Shown here one piece after another: positions 18,133 through 28,736 of a DNA stretch of 64,000 nucleotides. The translations under genes were made by a program, and so were the position numbers. The stretch spans positions 1 to 64,000 of the forward strand of contig PDRW01000042.1 of the NCBI GenBank assembly GCA_002746935.1, read 5' to 3'. The notes beneath the pieces are model-generated. The model was not told where the DNA came from, ran no database searches, and was given only the letters and a program-made list of their open reading frames with translations. How positions within the stretch are numbered: position 1 is the first letter of the stretch; each line of letters opens with the position of its first letter. The DNA is from Rhodobacterales bacterium (GTDB lineage: Bacteria > Pseudomonadota > Alphaproteobacteria > Rhodobacterales > Rhodobacteraceae).

Positions 18133-18214
18133 GCCCGCGTGGTGGAATGGCAGACACAAGCGACCTGAAATCAGCAACCTGAAATCAGCGACCTGAAATC
18201 AGCGACCTGAAATC
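18133..18214 (+). repeat. Duplicated 5' half of tRNA-Leu with four 14-bp tandem repeats
   Basis: 18133-18164 matches the first half of the intact tRNA at 18304 with three changes, two in the acceptor stem. From 18159 the 14-mer AGCGACCTGAAATC, equivalent to the anticodon arm, is repeated four times (one copy has AGCAAC). There is no T-arm, so it cannot give a tRNA. It looks like a partial tRNA duplication followed by slippage. Confidence 0.75.
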
Positions 18215-18303
18215 CCGGCACCTCGTCCGGGACGGGCATTGGTTTCAGTGCCTTGGGGCGACAGGAAAATCTCCGGGCCCGAAACAGGCCCCGGACGCGC
18301 CGT

Positions 18304-18388
18304 GCGGGCGTGGTGGAATGGTAGACACAAGCGACTTAAAATCGCTAGAGCGTAGCTCGTGCGGGTTCGACTCCCGCCGCCCGCACCA
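18304..18388 (+). tRNA. tRNA-Leu (anticodon UAA)
   Basis: 85 nt with encoded CCA. Acceptor stem GCGGGCG/CGCCCGC, D-arm GTGGTGGAATGGTAGACAC, anticodon stem AGCGA/TCGCT with loop CTTAAAA (TAA at 18337-18339), variable arm TAGAGCGTAGCTCGT typical of class II tRNAs, T-arm GCGGGTTCGACTCCCGC. Reads UUA/UUG codons. Immediately downstream are short direct repeats of CCAGAT(C/T)(C/T)GGG. Confidence 0.97.
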
Positions 18389-18548
18389 GCCCCCGCAGGC
18401 CAGATCCGGGCCAGATCTGGGCCAGATTTGAGCATGTACCAAGGCCGCAGGCATGACCGGTAAATCCCGCTGAAAGCGACGTCCGCCGGAAACGACATGC
18501 CCCGGCGGCTTGGTGGAATATCATCCCTGCCAGCAACGGCCCGCAAGG

Positions 18549-18604
18549 CAACGTCCAGTCACCGGCCCCACCCGCCCAACGTCCAGTCACCGGCCCCACC
18601 CGCC
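18549..18604. repeat. Two perfect 28-bp tandem repeats
   Basis: CAACGTCCAGTCACCGGCCC... is present twice without a mismatch (18549-18576 and 18577-18604), ending 12 bp beyond the dacB stop codon. Confidence 0.85.
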
Positions 18605-18615
18605 CGGCGCGCCGG

Positions 18616-20130
18616 TCAGCCTTTGGATACCGGTTCAGGCCGCGCATAAAGCGCCCACCAGCGGCGGATGAACTGATGCTGGAGCCAGCGGGCCCGGCGC
18701 GCCCAGGAGCGCGCACCCGCGGGGCGTTCCATGTCGTCCGGCGCGATCGCCGCCCGCCGCTCCGTATCGCCCGACAGGATGGCAAAGAGCATCGGCGTAT
18801 CGCCCGCACCGGTCACATAGCCTGCGAGCGTCGAGACGAAATTGAGCGAGCCGGTCTTGGCGTGGATGCGGAACGGCGCATCGCTGACCCGCTCGCCTTT
18901 CTGGCTCAACGGCACGATCTCCTTCATCTGCCCATGCAGCGCGCTGCCCGGCCCCTGGGCGAGCAGCAACGCCGCCATGTCCCGGGGCGAAATCCGGCTG
19001 CGATCGGACAGGCCGGAATGGTCGACGAACCGCGCCCCTCCCCCGGTTCCCAGGCTGGCCTGCATCCACTTGGTCATCGCCTTCGCCGAAGCCTCCAGGC
19101 TCGAAACATCGCCGCCGCGCGCCGCGGTCGCGGTGAGCCCGAGCACTTCCGCGGTCAGATTGGTGGAGTATTTCAGCATCGCCCGGGTGATGCTGGCAAG
19201 GTCGGGGCTGTCGTGGCTCACCAGCACCTCGCCCGGCGCATCCGCCCCGGCCACCGTGGGCGCCGGCAGGATGATCCCGTGCGACCGCGCGATCACCTGC
19301 ACCACCTCACCGGCGTAGAGATCGGGCCGGCGCACCGGCAGCCAGCGCGACCCGCCATTGCCCAGCGCTGCGGCGGCCACGGTCCATTCATCGACACCGC
19401 CCTCGGCCGCATAGGTATAGACCGGAAGCTCGCGCTTCACCACCGCCATCCTGGCCACGCTCACCGCCGGACGCAGCGTCTCCGACCGGGCATCCATGCT
19501 GAGCTTCCAGCCCGCATCCGCCCGCTGCCATTGGAAATGCACCCGGTTGTAGTTGAGATTGGTGCCCGAGATCGCCGGGTTATAGCCCACATGCGCGGGC
19601 TGGCGCGGGTCGATCGAGCGAAAATAGGGCAGCGCGCCGGCATAGATGCGAAACGCCCCGGTCACGCCGCGCACCCCCGCCGCCTTCAGCCGGGCCACCA
19701 TCGACGACAGCGCATCGGTGTCGAGCACCGGATCGCCCGACCCGCGCAGCACCAGATCGCCCTGGATCACCCCATCCACCACCGGCCCGGTGGCGCGGAA
19801 CTCGGTGCGGAAGCGGAAACCGGCCCCGAGCATCTCGGTCGCGTAAAGCGCGGTCACCAGCTTGGTGATCGAAGCGGGCGGCAAGGCAATATCGGGGTTG
19901 TGCTGTTCGAGAACCGCGCCGCTGCGCGCATCGAGCACCACGAACCCCAGCCGGCCGCCGAGCCGGGCCTGGGCAACAAGCTCATCCACCGTCGGCGCGG
20001 CGGGCATACCCACGGTTCCCGGTCTTGGCTTTGGCCGGACCGACCGCAGCGGGGCTTCGCCCACGGCGACCCCGGCAATGGCGGAAACAGCGCCGCCAAG
20101 AAACAATCGTCTGGACAGGCCCCCGAGCAT
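18616..20130 (-). CDS. dacB: D-Ala-D-Ala carboxypeptidase/endopeptidase (PBP4)
   Basis: 504 aa. It trims peptidoglycan in the periplasm. Start MLGGLSRRLFLGGAVSA suggests a twin-arginine signal peptide, unusual for PBP4. Class C penicillin-binding motifs: PASITKL (SxxK, about residue 83), SGLSDRSR (SxN position replaced by S-x-D), and HAKTGSLNF (KTG). Length and the large inserted domain between SxxK and the second motif match DacB. Follows nadD on the same strand, 140 bp apart. Confidence 0.9.
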   Translation of the reverse strand: MLGGLSRRLFLGGAVSAIAGVAVGEAPLRSVRPKPRPGTVGMPAAPTVDELVAQARLGGRLGFVVLDARSGAVLEQHNPDIALPPASITKLVTALYATEMLGAGFRFRTEFRATGPVVDGVIQGDLVLRGSGDPVLDTDALSSMVARLKAAGVRGVTGAFRIYAGALPYFRSIDPRQPAHVGYNPAISGTNLNYNRVHFQWQRADAGWKLSMDARSETLRPAVSVARMAVVKRELPVYTYAAEGGVDEWTVAAAALGNGGSRWLPVRRPDLYAGEVVQVIARSHGIILPAPTVAGADAPGEVLVSHDSPDLASITRAMLKYSTNLTAEVLGLTATAARGGDVSSLEASAKAMTKWMQASLGTGGGARFVDHSGLSDRSRISPRDMAALLLAQGPGSALHGQMKEIVPLSQKGERVSDAPFRIHAKTGSLNFVSTLAGYVTGAGDTPMLFAILSGDTERRAAIAPDDMERPAGARSWARRARWLQHQFIRRWWALYARPEPVSKG

Positions 20131-20270
20131 GGCGGCAGTTAATCAAGCCGCCCGAGTCGGAACAAGACTAGATGCGGAAACAAATCGCACCTCTCTCCGC
20201 ATGACCGCCAAGCGTGACCAGAAAGCAACGTCCAGCAACCGCTGCCGCTCAAAAGCTGCGACCGGCGCCC

Positions 20271-20867
20271 CTACCACCCCCCCGCAGCCCGGATCGCACT
20301 GGAGGAATGTGCCACCATCGGAACATTGACAAGACACCATCGCGGCGCCTCCGCTGCCGCCAGCCCATGAGCCGCGCCGGCCTTGAGCCGGGCCGCACGA
20401 AACCGCCTTGCGGCGCGCGACCGCCGCGCCGCGCCCCGGTCGCCGGGCCGCGCGATCACCCCCACCGGCACCGCCCGCATGATCTCTTCCCAGCGCTGCC
20501 AGCGGTGGAACTCCGCAAGGTTGTCGGCCCCCATCAGCCAGGTGAACCGCACCTGCGGGTAAAGCCGGAACAACGCCGCGAGGGTCTCGGCAGTATAGCG
20601 CGTGCCGAGCCGCGCTTCGATCCCGGTGATCTCCACCCTTGGGTGGCGCATCACCTGCCGCGCCCGCACCAGCCGCATCCCGAGCGGCGCCGGCCCATGC
20701 GCCTTCAGCGGATTGCCGGGGCTCACCAGCCACCACACCCGGTCGAGCCCGAAGCGCTTCAGCGCCTCCAGCGTGACATGCACATGCCCCCCATGGGCCG
20801 GATCGAACGACCCGCCCAGCAGCCCGACGCGCATCCCCGGCGCCGCATGTGGGATCTCGCACCGCAT
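20271..20867 (-). CDS. nadD: Nicotinate-nucleotide adenylyltransferase
   Basis: 198 aa. It joins ATP and nicotinate mononucleotide to make deamido-NAD. [25 protein letters not shown] has the GxFxPxHxGH nucleotidyltransferase motif; [13 protein letters not shown] and [10 protein letters not shown] (ISSTxIR-type) are also family marks. Start 20867 ([11 protein letters not shown]) follows the pattern of relatives; a start at 20834 (MRVGLL) is possible, as neither has a clear Shine-Dalgarno site. Confidence 0.9.
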   Translation of the reverse strand: MRCEIPHAAPGMRVGLLGGSFDPAHGGHVHVTLEALKRFGLDRVWWLVSPGNPLKAHGPAPLGMRLVRARQVMRHPRVEITGIEARLGTRYTAETLAALFRLYPQVRFTWLMGADNLAEFHRWQRWEEIMRAVPVGVIARPGDRGAARRSRAARRFRAARLKAGAAHGLAAAEAPRWCLVNVPMVAHSSSAIRAAGGW

Positions 20868-20984
20868 GGGGCCGGTGTCGCCCGGCACCCCGCGCCTGTC
20901 AATCCGCCCTGTCAATCCACGCCGCCAGTCCACCCCTCCAATCCATCCCTCCCCGGCCCTCCCCGGCCTTCCCCACACCGCACC

Positions 20985-21040
20985 CCTTTTTCCTGGTGCA
21001 AATACTCCCGGGGGTCCGGGGGGTGGACCCCCGGCTCCTG
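20985..21040. repeat. Intergenic CAAATACTC repeat, copy 2
   Basis: CCCTTTTTCCTGGTGCAAATACTCC then CGGGGGTCCGGGGGGTGGACCCCCGG, where GGGGGTCC and GGACCCCC pair. Lies between nadD (minus) and ettA (plus). Confidence 0.7.
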
Positions 21041-21126
21041 AAGCCCCGCACCTCCCCCACGCCTCCCCATTGCCCCGCGCCCGCGCCGCGACTATCTAGG
21101 CGCAAACCATTCCGGAGAGACGCATC

Positions 21127-22644
<1,518 letters not shown>

Positions 22645-22765
22645 CCTTTCACTCCTGTCAAACAGTTGCAAACCAGAAAGAGGTTTGGGAAGAAGCCGCA
22701 GGCGCAAACTCCTTGAACCTGTCAGCCCGTTTCTGGCAGGTTCCTACATCGGCTGGGAGGCATGG

Positions 22766-23311
22766 ATGAAACCGACAACAGGGCACTTCACGGGGCTGAT
22801 CTGTCTGGGGTTTCTGGCAGGTTGCGCGAGCACGCCCCATTCGGCTTTCACTCAGCTTGAACAAATGAGCACAAGCGCGCTTTGGACACGGCATTTGACT
22901 GCTGCGGACCAAGTGGAATTGTTGGCAATTGAAGCAGAGCTGGGAATGCGCGGCGAAACGCAGAACGGCTACAATTTCCTGGGGAACCAAACCCTCTCTG
23001 TAGCACAGTCGTCACGTTTTGCGCGTTCAGCGTCAAACACCATCGACATGAACTGTGATGATTTCGCGTCAAGCGCTCAGGCTCAGAAGTTTTTCCTGCA
23101 AAACGGTGGACCACAACACGACCCGGCAGGGCTGGACCGAGATGGCGATGGTTTGGCCTGTGAGTGGGGCACAGAGCTACGCAAAATCAGAGAGACCGCG
23201 CACCCCCCAACCTATCGGCGCCCGACATATACACCCCGCTGTCACACAGGCCCCCGGGGTGGGCGATACACGATTACCGCCAGCGGACGTAAGAATTATG
23301 GTGGATGCTGA
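22766..23311 (+). CDS. Lipoprotein with Excalibur calcium-binding domain
   Basis: 181 aa. Residues 1-20 form a lipoprotein signal with lipobox LAGC, so it is probably anchored in a membrane facing the periplasm. About residues 92-133 (NCDDFASSAQAQKFF ... DRDGDGLACEWG) match the Excalibur domain with its DxDxDGxxCE calcium loop. The C-terminus has TGPRGGRYTITASGRKNYGGC, a basic motif seen in some nuclease-associated or surface proteins. Base composition is clearly less GC-rich than neighbours, suggesting transfer. Role unknown. Confidence 0.75.
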   Translation: MKPTTGHFTGLICLGFLAGCASTPHSAFTQLEQMSTSALWTRHLTAADQVELLAIEAELGMRGETQNGYNFLGNQTLSVAQSSRFARSASNTIDMNCDDFASSAQAQKFFLQNGGPQHDPAGLDRDGDGLACEWGTELRKIRETAHPPTYRRPTYTPRCHTGPRGGRYTITASGRKNYGGC

Positions 23312-23656
23312 CCCCAGAGGGCCATGCCCGACTCCGGGTGTGAGCTGGTCAGGCTTTTGATCTCACACGAAGTTTGAACCTCTTGCCTGTATGCCGGTCA
23401 GGAACCCGACCGACAGGCGGAGGACCGGGCAAGGCATTCGTTTTCCGCCCGCTGACGAGACTGACGCGCCTTTCCGCGCTGTTCGCACCTGACGCAAGGC
23501 GCGGACGGGTGATGGCAAGGACGGCGGAAACCCTCGCCCGCCGGTTCGCGCATCCGCGCGTCGCATTCCACCACGCCTGACGGTCGCGAAACCGGGTCCA
23601 CACCGGGCCAGATACCGGCACGGGCACAGGCCCGCACGGAGCCGGATCAAACCACG
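23312..23656. other. No gene recognised
   Basis: 345 bp between the lipoprotein gene and the terminator at 23661. Frames exist on both strands but none has a ribosome site, family motif or codon pattern like the neighbours. Confidence 0.5.
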
Positions 23657-23660
23657 AAAA

Positions 23661-23693
23661 GGGGCGCGCCGAACCTGCCGGCGCGCCCCTTTT
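23661..23693 (-). terminator. Strong, probably bidirectional terminator
   Basis: Perfect 10-bp stem GGGGCGCGCC (23661-23670) / GGCGCGCCCC (23680-23689), with AAAA before and TTTT after, so U-tracts occur on both strands. It ends the DUF2892 transcript. Confidence 0.88.
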
Positions 23694-23712
23694 CATGTCC
23701 CGTCCCGACGCT

Positions 23713-23913
23713 TCAGGAGTCGGCGCAGGACTTGAGGCCCATCTTGCGGAACGCCCAGATCCCCGGGCAGACCCCGGTGAAGGCGGACTGGAGCAGGTTC
23801 GCCCCGATGAACACGGTAAGCCAGACGAACAGCGGGTGCACCCATACGGTCAGCGCCACGCTCACGAGCACCATCACACCGGCGAAGGCGGACACGGCAT
23901 TTTCAACGGTCAT
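23713..23913 (-). CDS. DUF2892 family small membrane protein
   Basis: 66 aa: MTVENAVSAFAGVMVLVSVALTVWVHPLFVWLTVFIGANLLQSAFTGVCP. Two transmembrane helices and the FIGANLLQSAFTGFCP-type signature of DUF2892 (YgaP C-terminal type) with one Cys in GVCP. Members often accompany rhodanese or sulfur and redox proteins; none is adjacent here. GGGAGAG sits before the ATG. Single-gene transcript ended by the hairpin at 23661. Confidence 0.85.
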   Translation of the reverse strand: MTVENAVSAFAGVMVLVSVALTVWVHPLFVWLTVFIGANLLQSAFTGVCPGIWAFRKMGLKSCADS

Positions 23914-24165
23914 TGAATCTCTCCCACACTCAGCTATGCGTTCTTGTGCACCTGCCCGCGCGGACAAATCAAGCCCCCCGCCGTCACGCTCTCTTGAGGG
24001 CGGCTGCGGCATGTTGCCCGGGCAGGCGCCTGCCCCGCCCCCGGCCGCCACCCAACCAGCCCCGCGCGCGGCGCGCGCGCCCCGGGAGTTGCAGGACAGT
24101 TTATCGGAGAAGGGCGCCGGAGGAAGGCATCGGCCAGTTTGCCGAACAAGGGTGCCGCAACCGCC

Positions 24166-25140
24166 TCAGAACCTCACCTGGAAGCCGACCCCCGCCCCCC
24201 TGGAACTCATGATCGGCGCGAAGCTCATGTCGATCCCGCCGCGGCGGTCCTCGTAATTGTTGAGGATCACATTGCCGATGCCGGTGCCGATCAGCGCCCC
24301 GGCCACCATGTCCGACACCCAGTGGTTATGCCCCTCCGCCGATTGCAGCGCCAGCACGGCTGCCAGGCTGTAGGGAACGAGGTAATTGTCATAAACCCCC
24401 GACACGACCCGGGCGGTGGAGAAATACAAGGTGAAGTGGAACGACGGCATCGCCGTGGCATAGGCGTGGGTGTCGAAATGAACGCCGGTGCTTTGGAAGA
24501 AATCGAAGGGCGAGGTGGTGAAATCCCCGGTGGGCCCCTGATGCCCGGCGAGATCCCTGACCGGGCGCACCCGGCCAAACCCTGTCTTCAGCAGCAGATG
24601 CGAGGTCAGATAGGAATAGGCCACCGCCTTGGCCGAAAGCAGCGCCGCCACCTGGGCGCGTTCGTCATTGGCCGCGAGCCCATAGGCATAGGTGCCCGCA
24701 AGCCCGAGGCCGAGATACTGCGCGTCGATGGTGAAATTGTCGATATCGACGAGTTTGGGCAGATCGAACCGCTCGCCGATCGGCAGGAAGGCCGCCTGAT
24801 AGGCTTCGGTCATCGGCCTGTCGACCAGCACCAGCGCGCCGACCCCAAGCGCGAAAGCCCCGAAGGTGGCGGGGTCGCGCAGCGGAAAACTGAAGATGTC
24901 GCCAAGCTCGGTGCCGATGCCGCTCATCGATTCGACAAACACCCGGCCCGCCTTGTCGAACCGCGCCTCGCCACTGTCTTCGAAGAGCGTGTCGGGAAGG
25001 GTCGCCGAAAACGGGTTTTCGAGCCAGTCATAGGCATAGTCCCCGGCCATGGCCGCGCCGGACAGGCCCCCGGCGGTCATCACCGCCGCAAGCGCGCTGC
25101 AGAGCGGCCCGGTCAGTCTTCTGAAAAGCCTGTCGCCCAT
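24166..25140 (-). CDS. Exported PAP2-type phosphatase, active site divergent
   Basis: 324 aa from ATG 25140 with GGGAGGGA upstream. Signal peptide residues 1-32 (ending AAMAGDYA). C-terminal half resembles phosphatidic-acid phosphatase 2: KTGFGRVRP (KxxxxxxRP), AMPSFHFTLYF where PSGH is changed to PSFH, and GHNHWVSDMVAG in place of SRxxxxxHxxxD, with the helices around them. The C-terminus VGFQVRF with terminal Phe suggests an outer-membrane-like end. Altered motif 2 and 3 residues make catalysis uncertain. Confidence 0.75.
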   Translation of the reverse strand: MGDRLFRRLTGPLCSALAAVMTAGGLSGAAMAGDYAYDWLENPFSATLPDTLFEDSGEARFDKAGRVFVESMSGIGTELGDIFSFPLRDPATFGAFALGVGALVLVDRPMTEAYQAAFLPIGERFDLPKLVDIDNFTIDAQYLGLGLAGTYAYGLAANDERAQVAALLSAKAVAYSYLTSHLLLKTGFGRVRPVRDLAGHQGPTGDFTTSPFDFFQSTGVHFDTHAYATAMPSFHFTLYFSTARVVSGVYDNYLVPYSLAAVLALQSAEGHNHWVSDMVAGALIGTGIGNVILNNYEDRRGGIDMSFAPIMSSRGAGVGFQVRF

Positions 25141-25410
25141 CGCCTGCGTCCCTCCCGAAACCGGTTCTGAGGCCAGGATACAGAGACAGCCCCCCCGGCG
25201 CGAGGCAACAGCCGGCGATCGGCGGGAGCCCGCTTCCGGCCGTGACTTCAGCGCCACATCGCCACATCGCCGGGCAGGCAGGCAAGACGGGCCCGGGCGG
25301 CCCGGGCGGCCCGCGCGCAACCCGCAACCCTCAACCGGCGAAAACAATGGACAGCGCCCCGCCCCGCCCCTAGCCTTTCCACAGGTCACATCCGGTCGGG
25401 GGAGCGCATC

Positions 25411-26793
25411 ATGGACGGGTTCAGCGGCAACGACATCCGCAGGGCGGTGGAGGCCGACAAGGCCCATGTCTGGCACCACCTCACCCAGCACAAGCCCTTC
25501 GAGACCAGCGACCCGCGGATCATCGTCGAAGGCAAGGGGCTGCGCGTCCGGGATGCGACCGGCCGGGAATATATCGACGCCGTCTCGGGTGGCGTCTGGA
25601 CCGTCAATCTCGGCTATGGCCGCGAGAGCATCGCCCGGGCGATTGCCGACCAGCTGGTGAAGCTCAATTATTTCGCGGGCTCGGCGGGCTCGATCCCGGC
25701 CGCGGCCTTCTCGGAAAGGCTGATCGGCAAGATGCCGGGGATGGCCCGGGTCTACTATGCCAATTCCGGCTCCGAGGCCAACGAGAAGGTGTTCAAGATG
25801 GTCCGCCAGATCGCCCACAAGCGCCATGGCGGCCGAAAATACAAGATCCTCTACCGCGACCGCGATTACCACGGCAGCTCGGTCGCCACCATGGCCGCCG
25901 GCGGACAGGAGGAGCGCAACGCCCAGTACGGCCCCTTCCCCGACGGTTTCGTGCGGGTGCCCCATTGCCTCGAATACCGCGCGCAATGGGATCTGTCGGG
26001 TGAGGCCTATGGCCAGCGCGCGGCGGAGGCCATCGAAGAGGTGATCCTCGCCGAAGGCCCCGACAGCGTCGGCGCGCTCTGCCTCGAACCGGTCACCGCG
26101 GGCGGCGGGGTGATCGTGCCGCCGGAGGGCTACTGGCCGCGGGTGCAGGAGATCTGCGACCGCTACGACATCCTGCTGCATATCGACGAGGTGGTCTGCG
26201 GCATGGGCCGCACCGGCACCTGGTTCGGCTACGAACATTACGGCATCCGCCCGGATTTCGTCACCCTCGCCAAGGGCGTGGCCTCGGGCTATGCCGCCAT
26301 CGGGGTGACGGTGACCACCGAAGCGGTGTTCGACATGTTCAAGGACGACCCCTCCGACCCGATGAGCTGTTTCCGCGACATCTCCACCTTCGGCGGCTGC
26401 ACCGCCGGACCGGCGGCGGCGATCGAAAACATGCGGATCATCGAGGACGAACACCTGCTGGAGAATTGCACCGCGATGGGGGCCCGGGCGCTGGCCAATC
26501 TCGAAGCGCTGATGGAGAAGCACAGGGTGGTCGGCGATGTGCGCGGCAAGGGGCTGTTCCTCGGCGCCGAACTGGTGGCCGACCGGGTGACGAAGGAACC
26601 GGTGAGCGAGCAACAGGTGGCGGCGGTGGTGGCGGACTGCGCCGCGCGCGGGGTGATCATCGGCGCCAGCAACCGCTCGGTGCCGGGGCTCAACAACGTG
26701 CTCTGCCTCGCCCCGGCGCTGATCGCCACGCCGGACGACATCGACCGGATCACCGACACGATCGACGCCGCCCTCGGCGCGGTGTTCGGCTGA
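25411..26793 (+). CDS. tpa: Taurine-pyruvate aminotransferase
   Basis: 460 aa, class III PLP aminotransferase. It transfers the amino group of taurine to pyruvate, giving sulfoacetaldehyde and alanine. NDIRRAVEADKAHVWHHL and the whole length follow Tpa of Rhodobacteraceae closely as I remember it. PLP features: NSGSEANEKVFKM, YHGSSVATM, HIDEVVCGMGRTG, and the Schiff-base Lys in TLAKGVASGYAA (about residue 290). No tauR, xsc, pta or taurine transporter genes lie near, so it is separated from the usual taurine cluster. Confidence 0.85.
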   Translation: MDGFSGNDIRRAVEADKAHVWHHLTQHKPFETSDPRIIVEGKGLRVRDATGREYIDAVSGGVWTVNLGYGRESIARAIADQLVKLNYFAGSAGSIPAAAFSERLIGKMPGMARVYYANSGSEANEKVFKMVRQIAHKRHGGRKYKILYRDRDYHGSSVATMAAGGQEERNAQYGPFPDGFVRVPHCLEYRAQWDLSGEAYGQRAAEAIEEVILAEGPDSVGALCLEPVTAGGGVIVPPEGYWPRVQEICDRYDILLHIDEVVCGMGRTGTWFGYEHYGIRPDFVTLAKGVASGYAAIGVTVTTEAVFDMFKDDPSDPMSCFRDISTFGGCTAGPAAAIENMRIIEDEHLLENCTAMGARALANLEALMEKHRVVGDVRGKGLFLGAELVADRVTKEPVSEQQVAAVVADCAARGVIIGASNRSVPGLNNVLCLAPALIATPDDIDRITDTIDAALGAVFG

Positions 26794-26807
26794 GGTTTCC
26801 GCGCAAG

Positions 26808-26829
26808 CGCGCCCCGCGCGCGGGGCGCG
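26808..26829. terminator. Perfect 22-bp GC palindrome after tpa
   Basis: CGCGCCCCGCG/CGCGGGGCGCG, 15 bp after the tpa stop, with no T-tract. A second similar block (CCCCGCGCGCGCGGGG) lies near 26939 and a triplicated TTGGGCCT(G/T)A(C) motif at 26849-26885. It probably acts as a 3' RNA structure; termination is unproven. Confidence 0.4.
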
Positions 26830-27066
26830 TCCCGGGCAGACCCGGGCGCCTGGGCCTGACCTTGGGCCTTACCTTGGGCCTGACGTGGCAGGCGCGGTTT
26901 CGGACAGATCCCGGCATTCGGCGCCCACGCAGGGGCACGCCCCGCGCGCGCGGGGCGCCGCCGCGCGGCCCCGAACGCTTCGGGGGGTGACCCGCACGCT
27001 CCACGCGCGCGGGGCGGGCGTGCGCCCGACGCCCTGACACAAGCCAGAGCTCCCGCCCGGCAAGCC

Positions 27067-28065
27067 CTACCCGAACAAGATCAGCCGCGACGCGGCAATC
27101 GCCCAGATCACCGCCAGCCCGAACAGACCAAACCCGCCCAGCCCCGCAAGCACCAGCCGCCGGGTCATCGCCGGCAGGCTTTGCTCAAGCGAGCCCACCC
27201 GGTGGAACAGCGCGGTCACGCCCGCGCCCAGCGAAAACGCGGTGCCGGCGAACAGCGGCAGATAGAGCACATAACCGTAATATCCATGTTCGCGCTGGAG
27301 CAGGCAGAAGGGGCAATGGTGGTTGGGGTGGTCGTAGACATAGAGCGAGATCACCGAGACGATGGCGGCCAGAGACACCGCGAACATCGCCACACCGGCA
27401 ATGGCGAACCATATCTGGCCGCGCCCGGTGACCAGGCTGATCGCGCCGGTTGCCGCCACCACCGCGCCGGTGCCCGCGAGCATCCACAGCGCCGCCGCCG
27501 GCCCGAGCCCGGTCATCTCTGAGGCAAGCCCCTCGTTCACCGGGGTGAACAGCTTCGAGCAGCAGGAGGTGATGACATCGGTTTCCAGCCCGAGGAAATA
27601 GGTGAGTTCCACCGCGCCCGACGCCACCACCAGCCCGGCCATCGGCAGGATGGCGGCGTATTTGACCTTTGCCAGCGGGTAATCGCGCCCCAGCCGGTCG
27701 GCGCGGTCGAGCATCAGCCAGAGTGCCGCCGTGAAGAACACCGCGATCTTGAGGTAAAGCGCGGGAAAGCCCCAGGCGTTGACGTTGAGCGTGCCGACCG
27801 CGCACATCGCCCCGACGAACAGCGCCGCCAGGCGGTCTGCGTTGTAGACGAACAGCAACAGCGCCGCGAGTTCCGCCAGCATCACGAAGCCGAACAGCGT
27901 CGAGACCAGTTCGGTCTTGCGTTCGAGCCTGATCTGGGCGCGCGACCCGGAGGCCACGTCCCAGTGGCGCAGCACCGAGAGGCCGAACCCGGCGCTCCAC
28001 AGCGAGACGATGGCCGCCAGCGCCGCGACCAGCAAGAGGGCGAGGATCGGAGCCTGGAAGATCAC
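27067..28065 (-). CDS. Polytopic membrane protein with CPFC motif, end of NosL/ABC operon
   Basis: 332 aa, about nine hydrophobic helices. A CxxC in NHHCPFCLLQREHGYYGY and a CC pair in TSCCSKLFTP could bind metal or form disulfides; both lie next to membrane segments. Start is GTG, overlapping the ATPase stop (GTGA). No family name comes to mind. Position as last gene of the operon suggests a partner of the ABC permease, perhaps a metal-binding or redox membrane component. Confidence 0.65.
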   Translation of the reverse strand: MIFQAPILALLLVAALAAIVSLWSAGFGLSVLRHWDVASGSRAQIRLERKTELVSTLFGFVMLAELAALLLFVYNADRLAALFVGAMCAVGTLNVNAWGFPALYLKIAVFFTAALWLMLDRADRLGRDYPLAKVKYAAILPMAGLVVASGAVELTYFLGLETDVITSCCSKLFTPVNEGLASEMTGLGPAAALWMLAGTGAVVAATGAISLVTGRGQIWFAIAGVAMFAVSLAAIVSVISLYVYDHPNHHCPFCLLQREHGYYGYVLYLPLFAGTAFSLGAGVTALFHRVGSLEQSLPAMTRRLVLAGLGGFGLFGLAVIWAIAASRLILFG

Positions 28066-28733
28066 GGGACCACCTCGCCATCGCGCATCGAGATCACATG
28101 ATCGACCACCGGCGCCTCCCAGATCCTCGGGTCATGGCTGGTCATGATGATCGTGCGGCCTTCGGCCTTGAGCCCCGAAACGATCTCGAGAAAGCTGTCG
28201 GCCAGGGCGGTATCGAGGTTCGCGGTCGGTTCGTCGGCGATGAAGACCGGGGCATCATTGACCAGCGCGCGCGCAATCGCGACCCGCTGGGTCTCGCCGC
28301 CCGACAATTGCTCGATCTTCATTTCCCCCTTGTGGGCAAGCCCGAGGGCGGCGAGCCGCGCTTCGGCCCGGGCGCGGACGGTGGCGTAATCCTCGCCCAT
28401 CGGCACCGCGGGCAGCATCACGTTGTCGAGCGCGGTCAGCCCGCGGATCAGGTTGAAGCGCTGAAACACGAAGCCGAAGCGGGTGCGCCGTTCGGCGGCG
28501 AGGAAGCTTTCGGGAAGGCCCGAGACCATCTCGCCACCGATATGGACCCGCCCCGTGGTCGGGCGCGCCATGCAGCCGAGGACCGACAGAAGCGTGGTCT
28601 TGCCGGAGCCGGACGGGCCCTTGAGCACGGTCACCGCGTCGGGGGCGATCTCGAGCGAGACATCGTTGAGCGCCCGCACCTCGTTCGGGCGGCCTTCGTT
28701 GTAGAGCTTGGTGACGTTTTCGAGCGTAATCAT
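28062..28733 (-). CDS. ABC transporter ATPase (LolD/MacB type)
   Basis: 223 aa. Walker A GPSGSGKTTLLSVLG (about residues 38-52), Q-loop FVFQRFNLIRGLTALDN, signature LSGGETQRVAIARALV, Walker B VFIADEPTANLD, H-loop MTSHDPR. This subclass works with FtsX-like permeases in lipoprotein release or mechanotransmission rather than classical import. Three bases separate it from the permease stop. Confidence 0.92.
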   Translation of the reverse strand: MITLENVTKLYNEGRPNEVRALNDVSLEIAPDAVTVLKGPSGSGKTTLLSVLGCMARPTTGRVHIGGEMVSGLPESFLAAERRTRFGFVFQRFNLIRGLTALDNVMLPAVPMGEDYATVRARAEARLAALGLAHKGEMKIEQLSGGETQRVAIARALVNDAPVFIADEPTANLDTALADSFLEIVSGLKAEGRTIIMTSHDPRIWEAPVVDHVISMRDGEVVP

Positions 28734-28736
28734 GGC

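Noticed and set aside
18133-18214. A second tRNA-Leu gene
   Set aside because: Only the 5' half is present, the acceptor stem is changed and the T-arm is missing.
25141-26613. Upstream extension of the PAP2-like frame
   Set aside because: It runs antisense over tpa; the signal peptide and GGGAGGGA site at 25140 fix the true start.
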